In this document: in pieces, positions 28,232 through 38,209 of the stretch
Layout of the letters: each line of letters opens with the position of its first letter
Position numbering within the stretch: the first letter of the stretch is position 1
Assembly: GCA_003263845.1 (NCBI GenBank)
Contig: JYJN01000171.1
Span: forward strand, 1-54,874
Length of the DNA: 54,874 nucleotides
Origin: Vibrio aestivus
Lineage (GTDB): Bacteria > Pseudomonadota > Gammaproteobacteria > Enterobacterales > Vibrionaceae
Reading direction: 5' to 3'
The notes under the pieces: generated by a model
Databases searched by the model: none
What the model was told of the DNA's origin: nothing
The model's input: only the letters and a program-made list of their open reading frames with translations
Position numbers and translations under genes: made by a program

Positions 28232-28822
28232 ATGACAGCATTTTGGACTCTACTTGTACTCATTCTTCTTGTTGCGTTTTACGCAGTGAGTATTTACAAC
28301 AAACTCGTCACGTTACGTAATCGTTTTAAAAACAGCTTCGCGCAAATTGAAGTTCAACTGAAACGTCGTTACGACCTTATCCCCAACCTTGTTGAAACAG
28401 CAAAAGGTTATATGTCTCATGAAAAAGAGACGTTCGAAGCTGTGATTCAAGCGCGTAATCAAGCGCTATCGGGTTTAGAGTCGGCCAAGCAGGCACCAGA
28501 TAGTGCTGATGCCATTTCAATGCTAAGCCAAGCTGAATCCATGTTGACCAATGCGCTCGGCAAACTCAATGTGGTTGTTGAGGCTTACCCTGAGCTTAAA
28601 GCAAACGACACTATGGCTCAGCTTCAAGAAGAGCTTACCAGCACAGAAAACAAAGTCGCCTTTGCTCGCCAAGCGTTTAATGACAGCGTGACTGGTTACA
28701 ACACTTACAAACAGCAGTTCCCAGCGGTTATATTTGCCAACATGTTCAACTTTCAAGACGGCAACCTGCTAGAGTTTGCTGATAGTAAAGAGATTCAAGA
28801 CGCTCCTAAAGTGGCCTTCTAA
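28232..28822 (+). CDS. LemA family protein
   Basis: About 196 residues. One N-terminal membrane segment (TAFWTLLVLILLVAFYAVSI) and the LemA signature RFKNSFAQIEVQLKRRYDLI, followed by PNLVETAKGYMSHEKE. The long helices form a coiled bundle thought to face the periplasm. ATG 28232 is preferred over ATG 28223 because GGATGA lies just upstream; both are in frame. The stop overlaps the M48 start (TAATG), so the two are coupled, the common LemA plus metalloprotease arrangement. Confidence 0.87.
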   Translation: MTAFWTLLVLILLVAFYAVSIYNKLVTLRNRFKNSFAQIEVQLKRRYDLIPNLVETAKGYMSHEKETFEAVIQARNQALSGLESAKQAPDSADAISMLSQAESMLTNALGKLNVVVEAYPELKANDTMAQLQEELTSTENKVAFARQAFNDSVTGYNTYKQQFPAVIFANMFNFQDGNLLEFADSKEIQDAPKVAF

Positions 28823-30692
28823 TGGATTTCTTTCAGCATCAAGATAAAGCAAGAAGGCGATCCGGCCATTTGATTTTTCTGTTTATTTTGGCGCTTCTGT
28901 TGGTGGCAGCATTGGTGAGTTGTGCAGTGGTGTTTTGTATTGTTTATGGACGATACAAAAATGCCAACATTGCCCGACGTGATTGAGGTATTTCTCCCGA
29001 CGTTGGGCGTCGTAACCGCATTAATGCTGATGGCGTCAGGCGGACGCCTTATCGAAATTACTTCGAATGGTGGTAGCACCATCGCTCAACGGCTAGGCGG
29101 TAAACTGGTATCAACAAATACGTCTAAAACTAAGTACCGCCAGCTACTGAACATCGTCGAGGAGATGTCGATTGCTTCAGGTATTCCTGTGCCACCCGTT
29201 TATGTACTAGAGGGAGAAAATGGGCTTAACGCGTTCGCGGCAGGAATGAGTATTGATGACGCCGTAATTGGAGTCACTCAAGGAGCGCTTAACACGTTTA
29301 ATCGAGACGAGATGCAAGGCGTTATTGCGCATGAGTTTAGCCATATCCTAAATGGTGACATGAAGTTAAATACATGGTTGATAGGCGCAATTTTCGGCAT
29401 TACTTGTTTAGCGCAAACGGGTGAGTCAGTCTTAGAAGGATTAAGTCGCGCCTCTCGAGTACGTTCGTCGAGTTCTTCAGACTCTAGTAAAGCGGGTATC
29501 GGTATTTTTGCTCTTGGTTTAGCGCTTTACATTATCGGTTGGTTTGGCTTGCTGGTCAGTTCCATGCTCAAAGGGGCAATTTCACGCCAGCGAGAGTTCC
29601 TTGCGGATGCAAGTGCAGTTCAATTTACTCGCAACGATCAGGGTATTGCTCGAGCTTTGATTAAAATTGGCAGCCTGTCTCAAGGCTCTATGGTGAAAAG
29701 TCGCTCAAGCCACGAGGCAAGCCACATGATGTTTGGTCAATCTTGCTTTGACGGTGTTAATGGTTGGTTCGCAACTCATCCGCCATTAGATGAGCGGATC
29801 AAACGAATCGACCAAGTTGGGATGGACGCTTTAAGGTTGATGTGAATAAGACGCCACAATCAGACAAAGGCAGTGTTGCTGGGTTCAGCGCTTTTACCCA
29901 GACAGCATCGAGCAATGGATTTGGTTCCAACAACCCGAATCAACCTAGCCCGTCAGAGCTTGCCAAAGCGGGGAGAGAGGTGATCGCGAGCATACCACCA
30001 CGCCTTGTCGATTTTGCTCGTGACCCGTATTCGGCGCGGTTTATTCCGCTGTTTTTAATGTACGACGGCAGTGAAGAGCAAAAGAAACGTATCTTCAAAA
30101 AATTCCAATGGGTTTGGTAGGGCAAGTTCGACACCTCATGGACAAAACCTTAGCGGTGCATCTGCGTTTACCTTTATTGGAACTGGCAATACCTGCATTA
30201 AAGTCACTCAGTGAATCTCAAATCGAGCAGCTGTTGGATGCTTTGAGCGATGTAGCGGACAGTGATAACCAACTTAGCTTGTCAGAGTGGTGTGTCATTA
30301 ATCTGGTTGAAAAGCTTGTGCTGCCTCCGTTAGGTTCAGTTCGAGGAAATCGTTCGCTAGAACAACATAAAGCGCAAGCGTTGATCGTTCTTAATGTCTT
30401 AGCTAAATGCAGTCATAAGGATGCGCATGAAGCAAGCCAGTCATTTGAGGCATCAACGACTGAGTTAGGTTGGAAAGGTGTGATTTATCGACATGAGATG
30501 GCAGACTTTTCTGAGCTGAAGGCGTCGTTGGGTCTTCTGGTTCAATTGAAGCCTCAGGGTAAAGAGCGTTTTCTGCGAGCGTGTAAATTGTCGATTGAAT
30601 CGGATGGTAAGATTGAGACAAAAGAAGCTGAGCTTTATCGAGTGATTGCTTCTTTCTTAGAAGTTCCAGCCCCTCCGCTTGCGCTTAATTAG
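28822..30692 (+). CDS. Membrane M48 metallopeptidase with C-terminal extension (three frameshifts)
   Basis: Starts at ATG 28822, overlapping the lemA stop. Two N-terminal membrane segments (HLIFLFILALLLVAALVS; EVFLPTLGVVTALML) precede a peptidase domain with zinc motif HEFSH in GVIAHEFSHILNGDM, two more hydrophobic segments and REFLADASAVQF (third ligand Glu). After the HtpX-like core comes an extension of about 270 residues (ARDPYSARFIPLFLMYDG; LRLPLLELAIPALKSLSESQ; KFLRACKLSIESDGKIE-like repeat at the end) that I associate with long M48 proteins beside lemA. Breaks are near 28940, near 29831 (one T missing; the frame becomes AFKVDVNKTPQ) and near 30110. Repaired length is about 623 residues. 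Confidence 0.85.
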
Positions 30693-30718
30693 GTTGTATT
30701 CTAGGCTGATCCAACTCA

Positions 30719-30780
30719 AAACTCGCGGATTCTAATTTTGATAATATTATCGAAATTGGAGCAGCGAGTTTTTACTTTTT
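30719..30780 (+). terminator. Long hairpin terminator after the M48 gene
   Basis: AAACTCGC at 30719-30726 pairs with GCGAGTTT at 30764-30771. Inside it, AATTTTGATAAT and ATTATCGAAATT (30734-30757) form a second stem. TTTTTACTTTTT follows. Confidence 0.7.
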
Positions 30781-30835
30781 ACTCGACTGACCAAGCCCAA
30801 GTGATTTAGTCAGAGTAGAAATAAACCGCCCCCTA

Positions 30836-31133
30836 ATGAGTCAGAAAGACATTCTTCAAACCATTTCCGAGTTTACCTCTATCGAGCAAGCGCTGGATTA
30901 TTTTGATATCGGATTTGATAGCCAATTTATCAATGAGTACCGTATTCCGCTCACCAAGCGCTTCAACGGTTACTTGATATTAGAGAAGCCGGACGATTGG
31001 TTCTCTGCAAGACGCGCACTAAAAAATGCCTACTGTAAGATCCAAAGAGGGAGGCTCGATAAACATACTCGCTCAGCATGCCGAGGTTGTACAACTTGCC
31101 AAAGACGATGACAGAGAACTTATCGTTCACTAA
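30836..31133 (+). CDS. NifW-like protein (one frameshift)
   Basis: About 98 residues when repaired. SIEQALDYFDIGFDSQFINE, then PLTKRFNGYL and RRALKNAY resemble the NifW (nitrogenase-stabilising) fold: ALDYF, R...TKRF..YL and a helix ending in AY. The frame then breaks near 31033; the alternative frame reads SKEGGSINILAQHAEVVQLA and DDDRELIVH to the stop at 31131. No nif genes are present, so a nitrogenase role is doubtful; it may be a NifW-like domain with another role. No ribosome site is obvious. Confidence 0.55.
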
Positions 31134-31178
31134 TATTCTGAGCGATTCTAGCCATTCTTTTTTCAAGAAGGTCCGGTT

Positions 31179-31859
31179 TTAATAAGTGAATGACGCTGCG
31201 TTCAAGCTGATTTCATTTGCCGTTTCCAATGCTTTTAATGTCTCATTAAGCCGTGGTCTGGAAATACCAGTAATTAAGCTCAATTGGCGCTGTGAGGCAT
31301 GAATTTTCTGAAAGCTACCTTTTATATTAGGAATGTATTTTGCGATCTCTAATAGGCTAGAAACAATACGAGTTTCCTTGTCATACAGCGTGCTAATTTG
31401 AGCGCGAACCCAAGCTTGTTGAGCTTTATGCGTGCTGTGATAAAGCCACTTATAGATCTCTGGATTTGTTTTACACAGCTCTTCGATTTTATTCTGAGGG
31501 AATAACAACATTTCAAGGGGCTCCAGAGCTTCAATGGTTGCTTTGTAGCGGACCGTTTGGCTAATGATTGCTCCTCCTAACCAGAAACCTTGTCCAAAGA
31601 TACCTGCATTCATCGTATTGGTACCTTCACCACTGAAAGTGACAGTAGCAATGCCTTTAACGAGATAAATGATACCGCCATTAGTTGTAGAGCTCGGCTT
31701 TCTAGAAAAAGTATCCACTTTGCGAGCGATGCTCGTTAAACTTTCCGTTGTCTCTTGGCTTAACTCACATGGCCATTGAATTTCCATTTTTGCCAACTCC
31801 TCTTTCACTATCTCATCCATGATGACTGTTGGCATATTAGAACAGAAATTGTCAATCAT
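31179..31859 (-). CDS. Crp/Fnr-family transcriptional regulator
   Basis: 226 residues. An N-terminal cNMP-binding-like beta roll (about 45-135; GIIYLVKGIATVTFSGEGTN, FGQGFWLGGAIIS), a long dimer helix and a C-terminal winged helix (ASQRQLSLITGISRPRLNET, about 187-207). The cAMP-contacting Arg-Ser pair of Crp is not evident and there are no Fnr cysteines, so the ligand is unknown. Its start lies 12 bases after the REC-EAL stop, making it the third gene of the vieB-like, vieA-like, crp-like transcript. It may bind the palindrome at 34827-34844. Confidence 0.85.
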   Translation of the reverse strand: MIDNFCSNMPTVIMDEIVKEELAKMEIQWPCELSQETTESLTSIARKVDTFSRKPSSTTNGGIIYLVKGIATVTFSGEGTNTMNAGIFGQGFWLGGAIISQTVRYKATIEALEPLEMLLFPQNKIEELCKTNPEIYKWLYHSTHKAQQAWVRAQISTLYDKETRIVSSLLEIAKYIPNIKGSFQKIHASQRQLSLITGISRPRLNETLKALETANEISLNAASFTY

Positions 31860-31871
31860 TCAAAAGGTAAG

Positions 31872-33074
31872 TTAACTGACGTTTGATATTGAATGATCGA
31901 GCAACTTATTAAACTCCGTGATTGCTTGGGGTTTATTGAAGTAAAAACCTTGAAGCGTTTGACAGCCTAACTCTGACAAAAAAGTGGCTTCTTCTTGAGT
32001 CTCGACCCCTTCAGCAACGATGTTTAAGCCAATGCTGTGACTCAAATCGATGATACTTTTTAGCACAGCGAGATGTTTAGGGCTGCTGGACATTTTGTTA
32101 ACAAAGGAACGGTCAATTTTAAGTTCATTGAAGGGGCTATGTATGAGCTGACTTAACGACGAGTGCCCCGTGCCAAAATCATCAATTGAAATGGATACCC
32201 CGCGAATTCTTAAACGAGCTGTGTTGGCAATCGTATTAGTGAGATCGGTAGTGATCTCCTCTTCGGTTATCTCTAAAGTAAGGTAGTTCGGTGAAAAATT
32301 GGCTTCATCTAGGATTGCCAATACGCGGTCTGCAAATTTTGGCTGGGCAATGTCTGAAGGCAAAACGTTTACCGACACAGTGATATGGAACCCATTTTTA
32401 TGCCAGTTCGCAGCATGAGAGACTGATGAACGAATCATGTTAAGCGCTAGTACCGCGCTTAAGTCTTGATCTATTACTAAAGGTAAGAAATGGTTTGGTG
32501 TGAGAGAACCATAGATGGGATGCTCCCAACGCACCAAAGCTTCAGCTCCGACAATTGCGCCTGTTTTGGCGTCGAAATGTGCTTGAAAATGTGGCTGTAG
32601 GTGATCATTCGCTAGGGCAAGCTTTACCTCTTGAGGTGATAGCAGCACGGTATTACTTTGAGGCTTTGATAGGACTTTTTTGCTCAATCCCCGCGTTTGC
32701 CATTCTTCCAACTTCATGGCAAGAGCTTCAACAGACATAGGTTTATGTAGCGCAGAAACGTGTTCAAACCCCACGGCTCGAGACATAGATACAACGGCAT
32801 TCTGCACATCTTCGTTAGCACTACTAGTGAGGACAACCATAGGTTGAACACGTGTGAGCGATAATTGATTCAAGAATTCAACACCATCCATATTTGGCAT
32901 ATTGAGGTCACAAAAGATAATGTCAGGTTTGTGCAACTCGACTAAACTCAGTCCTTCCTTGCCGTCGCCAGCGTGATGGATTGTGGCCGTTGTTAGGTTA
33001 GACAACATCTTGCTCAAAATACGCGAGTGAAAAGCATCGTCTTCAATGATTAGAATTTGATTTAGATGTATCAT
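31872..33074 (-). CDS. Response regulator with EAL cyclic-di-GMP phosphodiesterase domain (VieA-like)
   Basis: 400 residues. N-terminal receiver with acidic pair (IIEDDA), phospho-acceptor Asp56 (FCDLNMPNMDG) and Lys111. The EAL domain keeps its catalytic set: GAEALVRW (178-180), LEITEEE, DDFGTGHSSL, KIDRSFV, VAEGVET and QGFYFNKP, so it should hydrolyse c-di-GMP. V. cholerae VieA carries an extra C-terminal HTH that is absent here; the next gene, a Crp-like regulator, may supply DNA binding. The start overlaps the stop of the REC-TPR gene (TAATG), with AGGAG ten bases upstream. Confidence 0.88.
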   Translation of the reverse strand: MIHLNQILIIEDDAFHSRILSKMLSNLTTATIHHAGDGKEGLSLVELHKPDIIFCDLNMPNMDGVEFLNQLSLTRVQPMVVLTSSANEDVQNAVVSMSRAVGFEHVSALHKPMSVEALAMKLEEWQTRGLSKKVLSKPQSNTVLLSPQEVKLALANDHLQPHFQAHFDAKTGAIVGAEALVRWEHPIYGSLTPNHFLPLVIDQDLSAVLALNMIRSSVSHAANWHKNGFHITVSVNVLPSDIAQPKFADRVLAILDEANFSPNYLTLEITEEEITTDLTNTIANTARLRIRGVSISIDDFGTGHSSLSQLIHSPFNELKIDRSFVNKMSSSPKHLAVLKSIIDLSHSIGLNIVAEGVETQEEATFLSELGCQTLQGFYFNKPQAITEFNKLLDHSISNVS

Positions 33075-34773
33075 TATGCGTGAACTCCTGAGGTCAGCAA
33101 TTCTGAGTCAACATGGGCATCCTCAGCAATAATTGTGGCTTGCAGCTGCTTTGCAAGTAGTGAGCAGTACTCTTGGTATTCGATGGTGTCAGAGAGCTGA
33201 GAAGAACGTAGGCGAGACTTACATTTCATGACTAGCTTAACGACTTCACGTCTGCGCCAGTTCGATGGCCAGCAGTAGGTGAGCGCGTGCAGTATTAACA
33301 TGTGAATTTCTGCGTCTGCGATGTTATCTAGAAGCGGTCTGGTTAGTAAGGCAATTGCCCGTTCGTATTGGCGATTTTCAATGTAGCGACCTGCTCGAGA
33401 CTTTATTTCTCTTACGTGCGTTCCCTTATGTTCAAGTTCGATTCTGATTTTCGCTAGATAGCACATTATCGCTTTACTCTGTGGAGAAGCAGCAAAGCTC
33501 AGATCTTCATTCAAGCTGTAAATAGTGTCGTGATAGAGATCGTCGGCTTTTAATAGGTAGGCGACTTTAGCGAGCTCTATTCTTATTTCAGTCGAGATGG
33601 GTAGCTCCGAAGGCACGAGTTTTTCATCGATAAACTCTTTGAATAGGCGCTGAGCTTTGTCGGAATGCTGTTGTAAGAAAGAGGCTCGGGCAAACAGTAA
33701 TAGTTCAAAGGCTTTGTAATCGCCGCGAGGAAACTGGTTTCTCCATAGCGTGACCCATTGGCTAATCTGAGCCACACTTGCTTCCCGTTCAGAACCATAC
33801 TGGTTGTTCGCAATATCAAGCTGAATACTTGCACCCAAAAATAGAGCCTGGATAGATTCTCGAAACGAGTATCTACTTTGCTGAACCAGCTGTTTAGTCG
33901 TTGTTAATGCATTGTCATAATCAGTGTTCGCCAAACAGTAAGCAACGTGTTTAGAAAGACGAGGTATCGACTTAGGAGAGGCATCGATGGCTTTTTTAAG
34001 CTCAACACTGGCTTCTTGATACTGGTTTTGTTCGGCAAGAATATCTGCATATTCTTCGTCGATCTGTGGGGAGAGCAACTTATCGTGACTAATGGTGCGC
34101 AGTAGCTGTTGGGCAAGCGAATAGTCTTTTTGCTCCTGTGCAAGTTTTGCTCGCTCAATGATAGCCAAATTTTTGTCTGGGCCTAAATGCAGGTTACGCA
34201 GAACTTCGATAGCAGATGGATAGTCTTTGAGAGCCAATAAGGCTTTTGCTTTTATGAGTTGGCCGTGTGAAACGATGTCTTTGTCTTGACTAGTTAATGT
34301 ATCAACCACACGTATCACATCTGAGTAGTCCCCACTTTGGAAAGCAATCAAAGCACTAGAGAGAGCGATTTTCTTTTTGCAAAATTGAGGTAGACGCATT
34401 TTTAGCGTCGAATAGTTGACCGGTTTTAACAGGTAGCCATCAGGAGATAGCTCCATGAAGCCTCGAACGACTTCGGTTGTTGCGTCCCCCGTGACTATTA
34501 TTTTAATGCAATCAGGCTGAGTAAAGCTCGGGATTGAAGTTCATCGATCAGTTGATAACCATTGGCCTTTTTACCAAGGTTATAGTCAAAGAAGACCAAA
34601 CCAAATTGATGTGTACAACATTTCGTGATTGCTTCGTGGGCGTCTTGAGCAAAGTGGATCATGTTCGATTTCCACCCAAGCTTTTGTAGCATCCCTTTTG
34701 CTGCGGTTCGATAGATAGCGCTGTCGTCAACGATTAACGTCGGTCTAGAAAAATCCAAGTTCGAGATGTGCAT
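33074..34773 (-). CDS. Response regulator with TPR-like C-terminus (VieB-like, one frameshift)
   Basis: About 566 residues when repaired. The receiver part starts TLIVDDSAIYRTAAKGML and has the phospho-Asp in VFFDYNLGKKANG. Its frame ends at 34498; the next frame reads PDCIKIIVTGDATTEVVRGF then MELSPDGYLLKPV, completing the receiver, so one C is missing near 34517. The remainder is a string of helical repeats (AKALLALKDYPSAIEVLRNL; AKLAQEQKDYSLAQQLLRTI; EYADILAEQNQYQEASVELK), TPR-like. In V. cholerae, VieB is a receiver-TPR protein that inhibits phosphotransfer from VieS. First gene of the minus-strand transcript, divergent from the hybrid kinase. Confidence 0.85.
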
Positions 34774-34826
34774 ACTTTACCCCTAGAAAAAATCCGGCGC
34801 ATTATTTTCCATTTCATTAACAATGT

Positions 34827-34844
34827 CTGTTCTCTAGAGAACAG
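34827..34844. promoter_or_regulatory. Perfect 18-bp palindrome in the vieSAB-like divergent promoter
   Basis: CTGTTCTCTAGAGAACAG. The core TGTTC-N6-GAACA has the 5-6-5 spacing of Crp/Fnr-type operators. It lies 54 bases from both the vieB-like start and the vieS-like start. The Crp-like gene of this locus is the obvious candidate binder. Confidence 0.55.
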
Positions 34845-34898
34845 GAGAGGGAGTGAGTAATAAATATACTGTGCGCGAATTAGGTTTGGAGATGTGCT

Positions 34899-37800
34899 GT
34901 GCAAGTTGTTATACGAATTATTTGGGTTTGTTTCGTCGGGATACTGTTTAGTTCTGCTGTGTTTGCTAGCGAAGCCAACACGCTAAACCAAAGAAAATTG
35001 GTAACGGTGGGACTGCCAATGAAGGAAAGTCAAAGTAGCTTGTATCCAGACTCACAGAGCTTAGATCATTTGCACCGCTATCTAAAAAGCTATTGGCTTT
35101 ATTGGGCTGAAGAATATAACTATTCCGTGCAGTTTGTTGAAGGCTCCTACCGAGAGTTAGTGTGGAAACTAGACAGCAAACAAATCGATGTTATCGCCAG
35201 TACTGCAGTGGACAGAAGTAAAACAGTACATAGCTTGAGTATTCCATTTGGATTGGTTGAGTTAGCGGTATTTGAGCGGGTTGGAGAGCCTCTTTCTGGT
35301 GACCCAGTGGCGTTAGATCTACCTTCACAGCTTGTCCCAAGTCATTTCAATAACCGGCAAGAAATAGTTGTTCACCAGAGTCACACGCAAAAAGTGATGA
35401 GCTATCTCAGCCAAGTGAATTTTTTTGTGTCTTGGAATGTCGCAGAGGCTGAACGTCAAATTCGTGCGCAAGGCTTTGGTAGTCAATTTGTTAGAATCGC
35501 AAATGATAGTGCGATCGCACTTAGAGCGATGACAAGAAGTACAGATATCGCGCTGTTGATGGATATTAACCGAGGGATAAGGCGAACGCCAAAATCGTTG
35601 AGTGAAAGCCTATGGAAGCGAGCGACGAGTAATCACCCCTCAGGGATAGTTCCAATGGTTGGCAAGTATTATAAAGATATCTCTCTTGAACAAGAAAGCT
35701 TGCTCGCGCGCTCTCCAATTTGGAGTTATGCGTATGTAGTTCAAGGTGAAGAGCCTTATTTTATCGCCGATGGGTTTGAAATGACGGGGTATACTGTGGA
35801 TGTACTGAATGCATTGTCGAAACGCTTAGGTGTCACTTTTCAAGGAAAACCCTATCACTCTTTTCAGGATGCTTTACAGGCAGTAAAGCAAGGTGAAGTG
35901 GATATTTTCCCAGGAGTTTACAAGACCAAGAGTCGTTCTGCGTTGCTAGCCTTTACCACGGATATAGATCGATCTTCAGCGGCGATAATCAGTGAGAAAG
36001 ACTACTATGCGCTTAATGAATTAGTTGGCCAGAAATTAGTCTTGGTTCATGGGCAGTATGAGAATGTTCTAATTGGGCGTATGTTACCCCGCAATCCTGT
36101 CATTTATGTTGATACTGCCAATGATGCGATAAAAGCCGTGGCGATGGGACGAGCCGATGCTTATGTAGGTAAGCTATTAAACAGTTTGTACCTAATTGAA
36201 ATGAATAAGTTATATGGTCTAAAGGTGCATGTCGCTAGTGACATTGAGGATCTATTATGGCCAAGAATTGCGACGTCCAAGTCGAGAGCTGTACACGGAC
36301 AATTATTAAACCTAGGGCTTCATACATTAGGTGATGACTTTCAAAAGAAACTAGCCTCAAAATGGGTCGCCGAAGTCGAGTTGGGCTATCGTTCTAACCA
36401 ATCAGAGCTGTTTTTACAACGCACGTTAATACTGGCAGGGCTGATTATCATTTTCGGTGCTGCAATCTACTTCATTTCGTATCGTCAAATAAAAAAGCGC
36501 GAAAAAGTACAGCAATCCCTTGAAATCGCGCTTGATGAGGCAAAAGCAGCCCGGCAGGAGGCATTGGCACAAGCTAATGCAAAAACCAATTTCCTTGCAA
36601 GAATGAGCCACGAAATACGCACACCAATGAATGGGGTGTTAGGGATGTCGGAGGCGTTGTCATTTACGGATTTAAAACCAGAACAAGCTGAGCTTCTAAA
36701 GAGTCTGAATAGCTCTGCGCGCAACCTTATGGCGTTACTTAACGATGTTTTAGATTTTTCCAAAATGGATGCGGGTAAGCTCACTCTTGAGAGAATTCCC
36801 GCTAACTTACACGAACTGGTTAAAGCGGTTATAGGCAACTTCCAACATAGAACGAGTGAGAAAGACATCAACGTCATTGTGCGCATTGATGAGCGAATAG
36901 CACCTAGTTACCTTTGTGATTCTACACGTTTAATGCAGGTGCTAAACAATTTGGTATCGAACGCCGTAAAGTTTACTGAGCAAGGCGAGATAGAGGTATC
37001 CCTTTTTCTAATCGATGTTGAACCAGAACATAACTGTGCGAGTGAATACTGCGATAAAGTGCGGATACAAGTGCGCGATTCGGGAATTGGTATTGCCAGT
37101 GACAAACTGGATGATCTTTTTAAACCGTTTGTTCAAGCAGATAGCGACATCACTCGTCGTTTTGGTGGTACTGGGCTTGGTCTCAGTATCTGTAAAGAGA
37201 TTATTGAAGAAATGAGGGGAGAAATTAAAGCGAGCTCTATCGAGGGTAGAGGAAGTTTATTTCAAGTGACTTTACCTATGTGTCGCCATGAGGTTGCAGC
37301 AGTCCCCAAAACTTACCAGATGTTCTTGCTCTCCAAGCAGAGGTCGATTTAGCCGCACTAAATGTATTGTTGGTGGAAGACAATATCGTTAACCGTCAAG
37401 TGATCTTGGGGCAGTTGTCTCGGTTAGGTATCCATGCAGATGTGGCAGAAAATGGCTCGGTCGCTTATGCCATGTATCAGGACCGGGCACATTACGACAT
37501 AATTCTTTCAGATTGTCATATGCCAGAGATGGATGGATTTGCATTAGCGAATTTAATTTCACAACAACGCAGTAACGGGCGTCCGTATTTAATTGCGATA
37601 ACCGCCGACGCGATGAGTGGGTCGGCCAAACAGTGCTTTGATGCAGGGTTTGATGATTATCTTTCGAAGCCTTGTCCAATAGATGTGTTGGAGGCCAAAT
37701 TAAAAGAGGTCGTTCAGAATCACTTACAGGTAATAGGGAGTCATAGTAATAGTGAGTTTCTTACTGCTTTTGTGGACCAAACGGAAAAACGTAGCAAGCA

Positions 37801-38209
37801 GCAAGAAACGCAGGAGAGTCCTTGGGCTAGAAAATCGGCGTCAAACGAACTTCCGATTTTTAATGGGTTTGATCAAAATGCAATTATTGAGATGAGTGGG
37901 GGAGACTGGTCGATTGCATCGGACATCATCTCTACCTTTATCAACGGATATCGAAAGGATATCGAAGATCTAGAACGGACACTTTTAGAGTCCGACATCG
38001 AGGGGATGTCTTCAATTGCACATCGCATAAAAGGAACCTGCCTCTATTTGGGAGCTGAGGGACTTTCTCATGTCGCTAAAGAGCTCGAAGACCTGTCAAA
38101 GAGTTTTACTCATGATGAACGCAGTTTACGCGTTGAGTTTATTGTTTCAGGGCTATCCCAATTAGCTAGTGAGGCTGAAAAAGCGCTCAAGTCGGGGTTA
38201 GCTTCATGA
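34899..38209 (+). CDS. VieS-like hybrid sensor kinase with two periplasmic binding domains (one frameshift)
   Basis: About 1103 residues when repaired. GTG 34899 has GGAG eight bases upstream. A signal peptide (to AVFA) precedes two SBP_bac_3-like sensor domains (about 30-260 and 275-500; the second is clear: YTVDVLNALSKRLGV, VKQGEVDIFPGVYKT). A membrane segment lies at about 508-528, HisKA at MSHEIRTPMNGV (His near 569), HATPase ends GGTGLGLSICKEI. The frame breaks near 37305-37315; the next frame reads DVLALQAEVDLAALNVLLVE, giving a receiver (ILSDCHMPEMDG) and an HPt domain (SIAHRIKGTC, His near 1041). The layout is that of BvgS/VieS-type kinases. It probably passes phosphate to the REC-EAL and REC-TPR proteins encoded divergently. 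Confidence 0.87.

Noticed and set aside
34827..34844. LexA (SOS) box.
   Set aside because: The CTG and CAG ends are 12 bases apart, not 10, and the neighbours are signalling genes.
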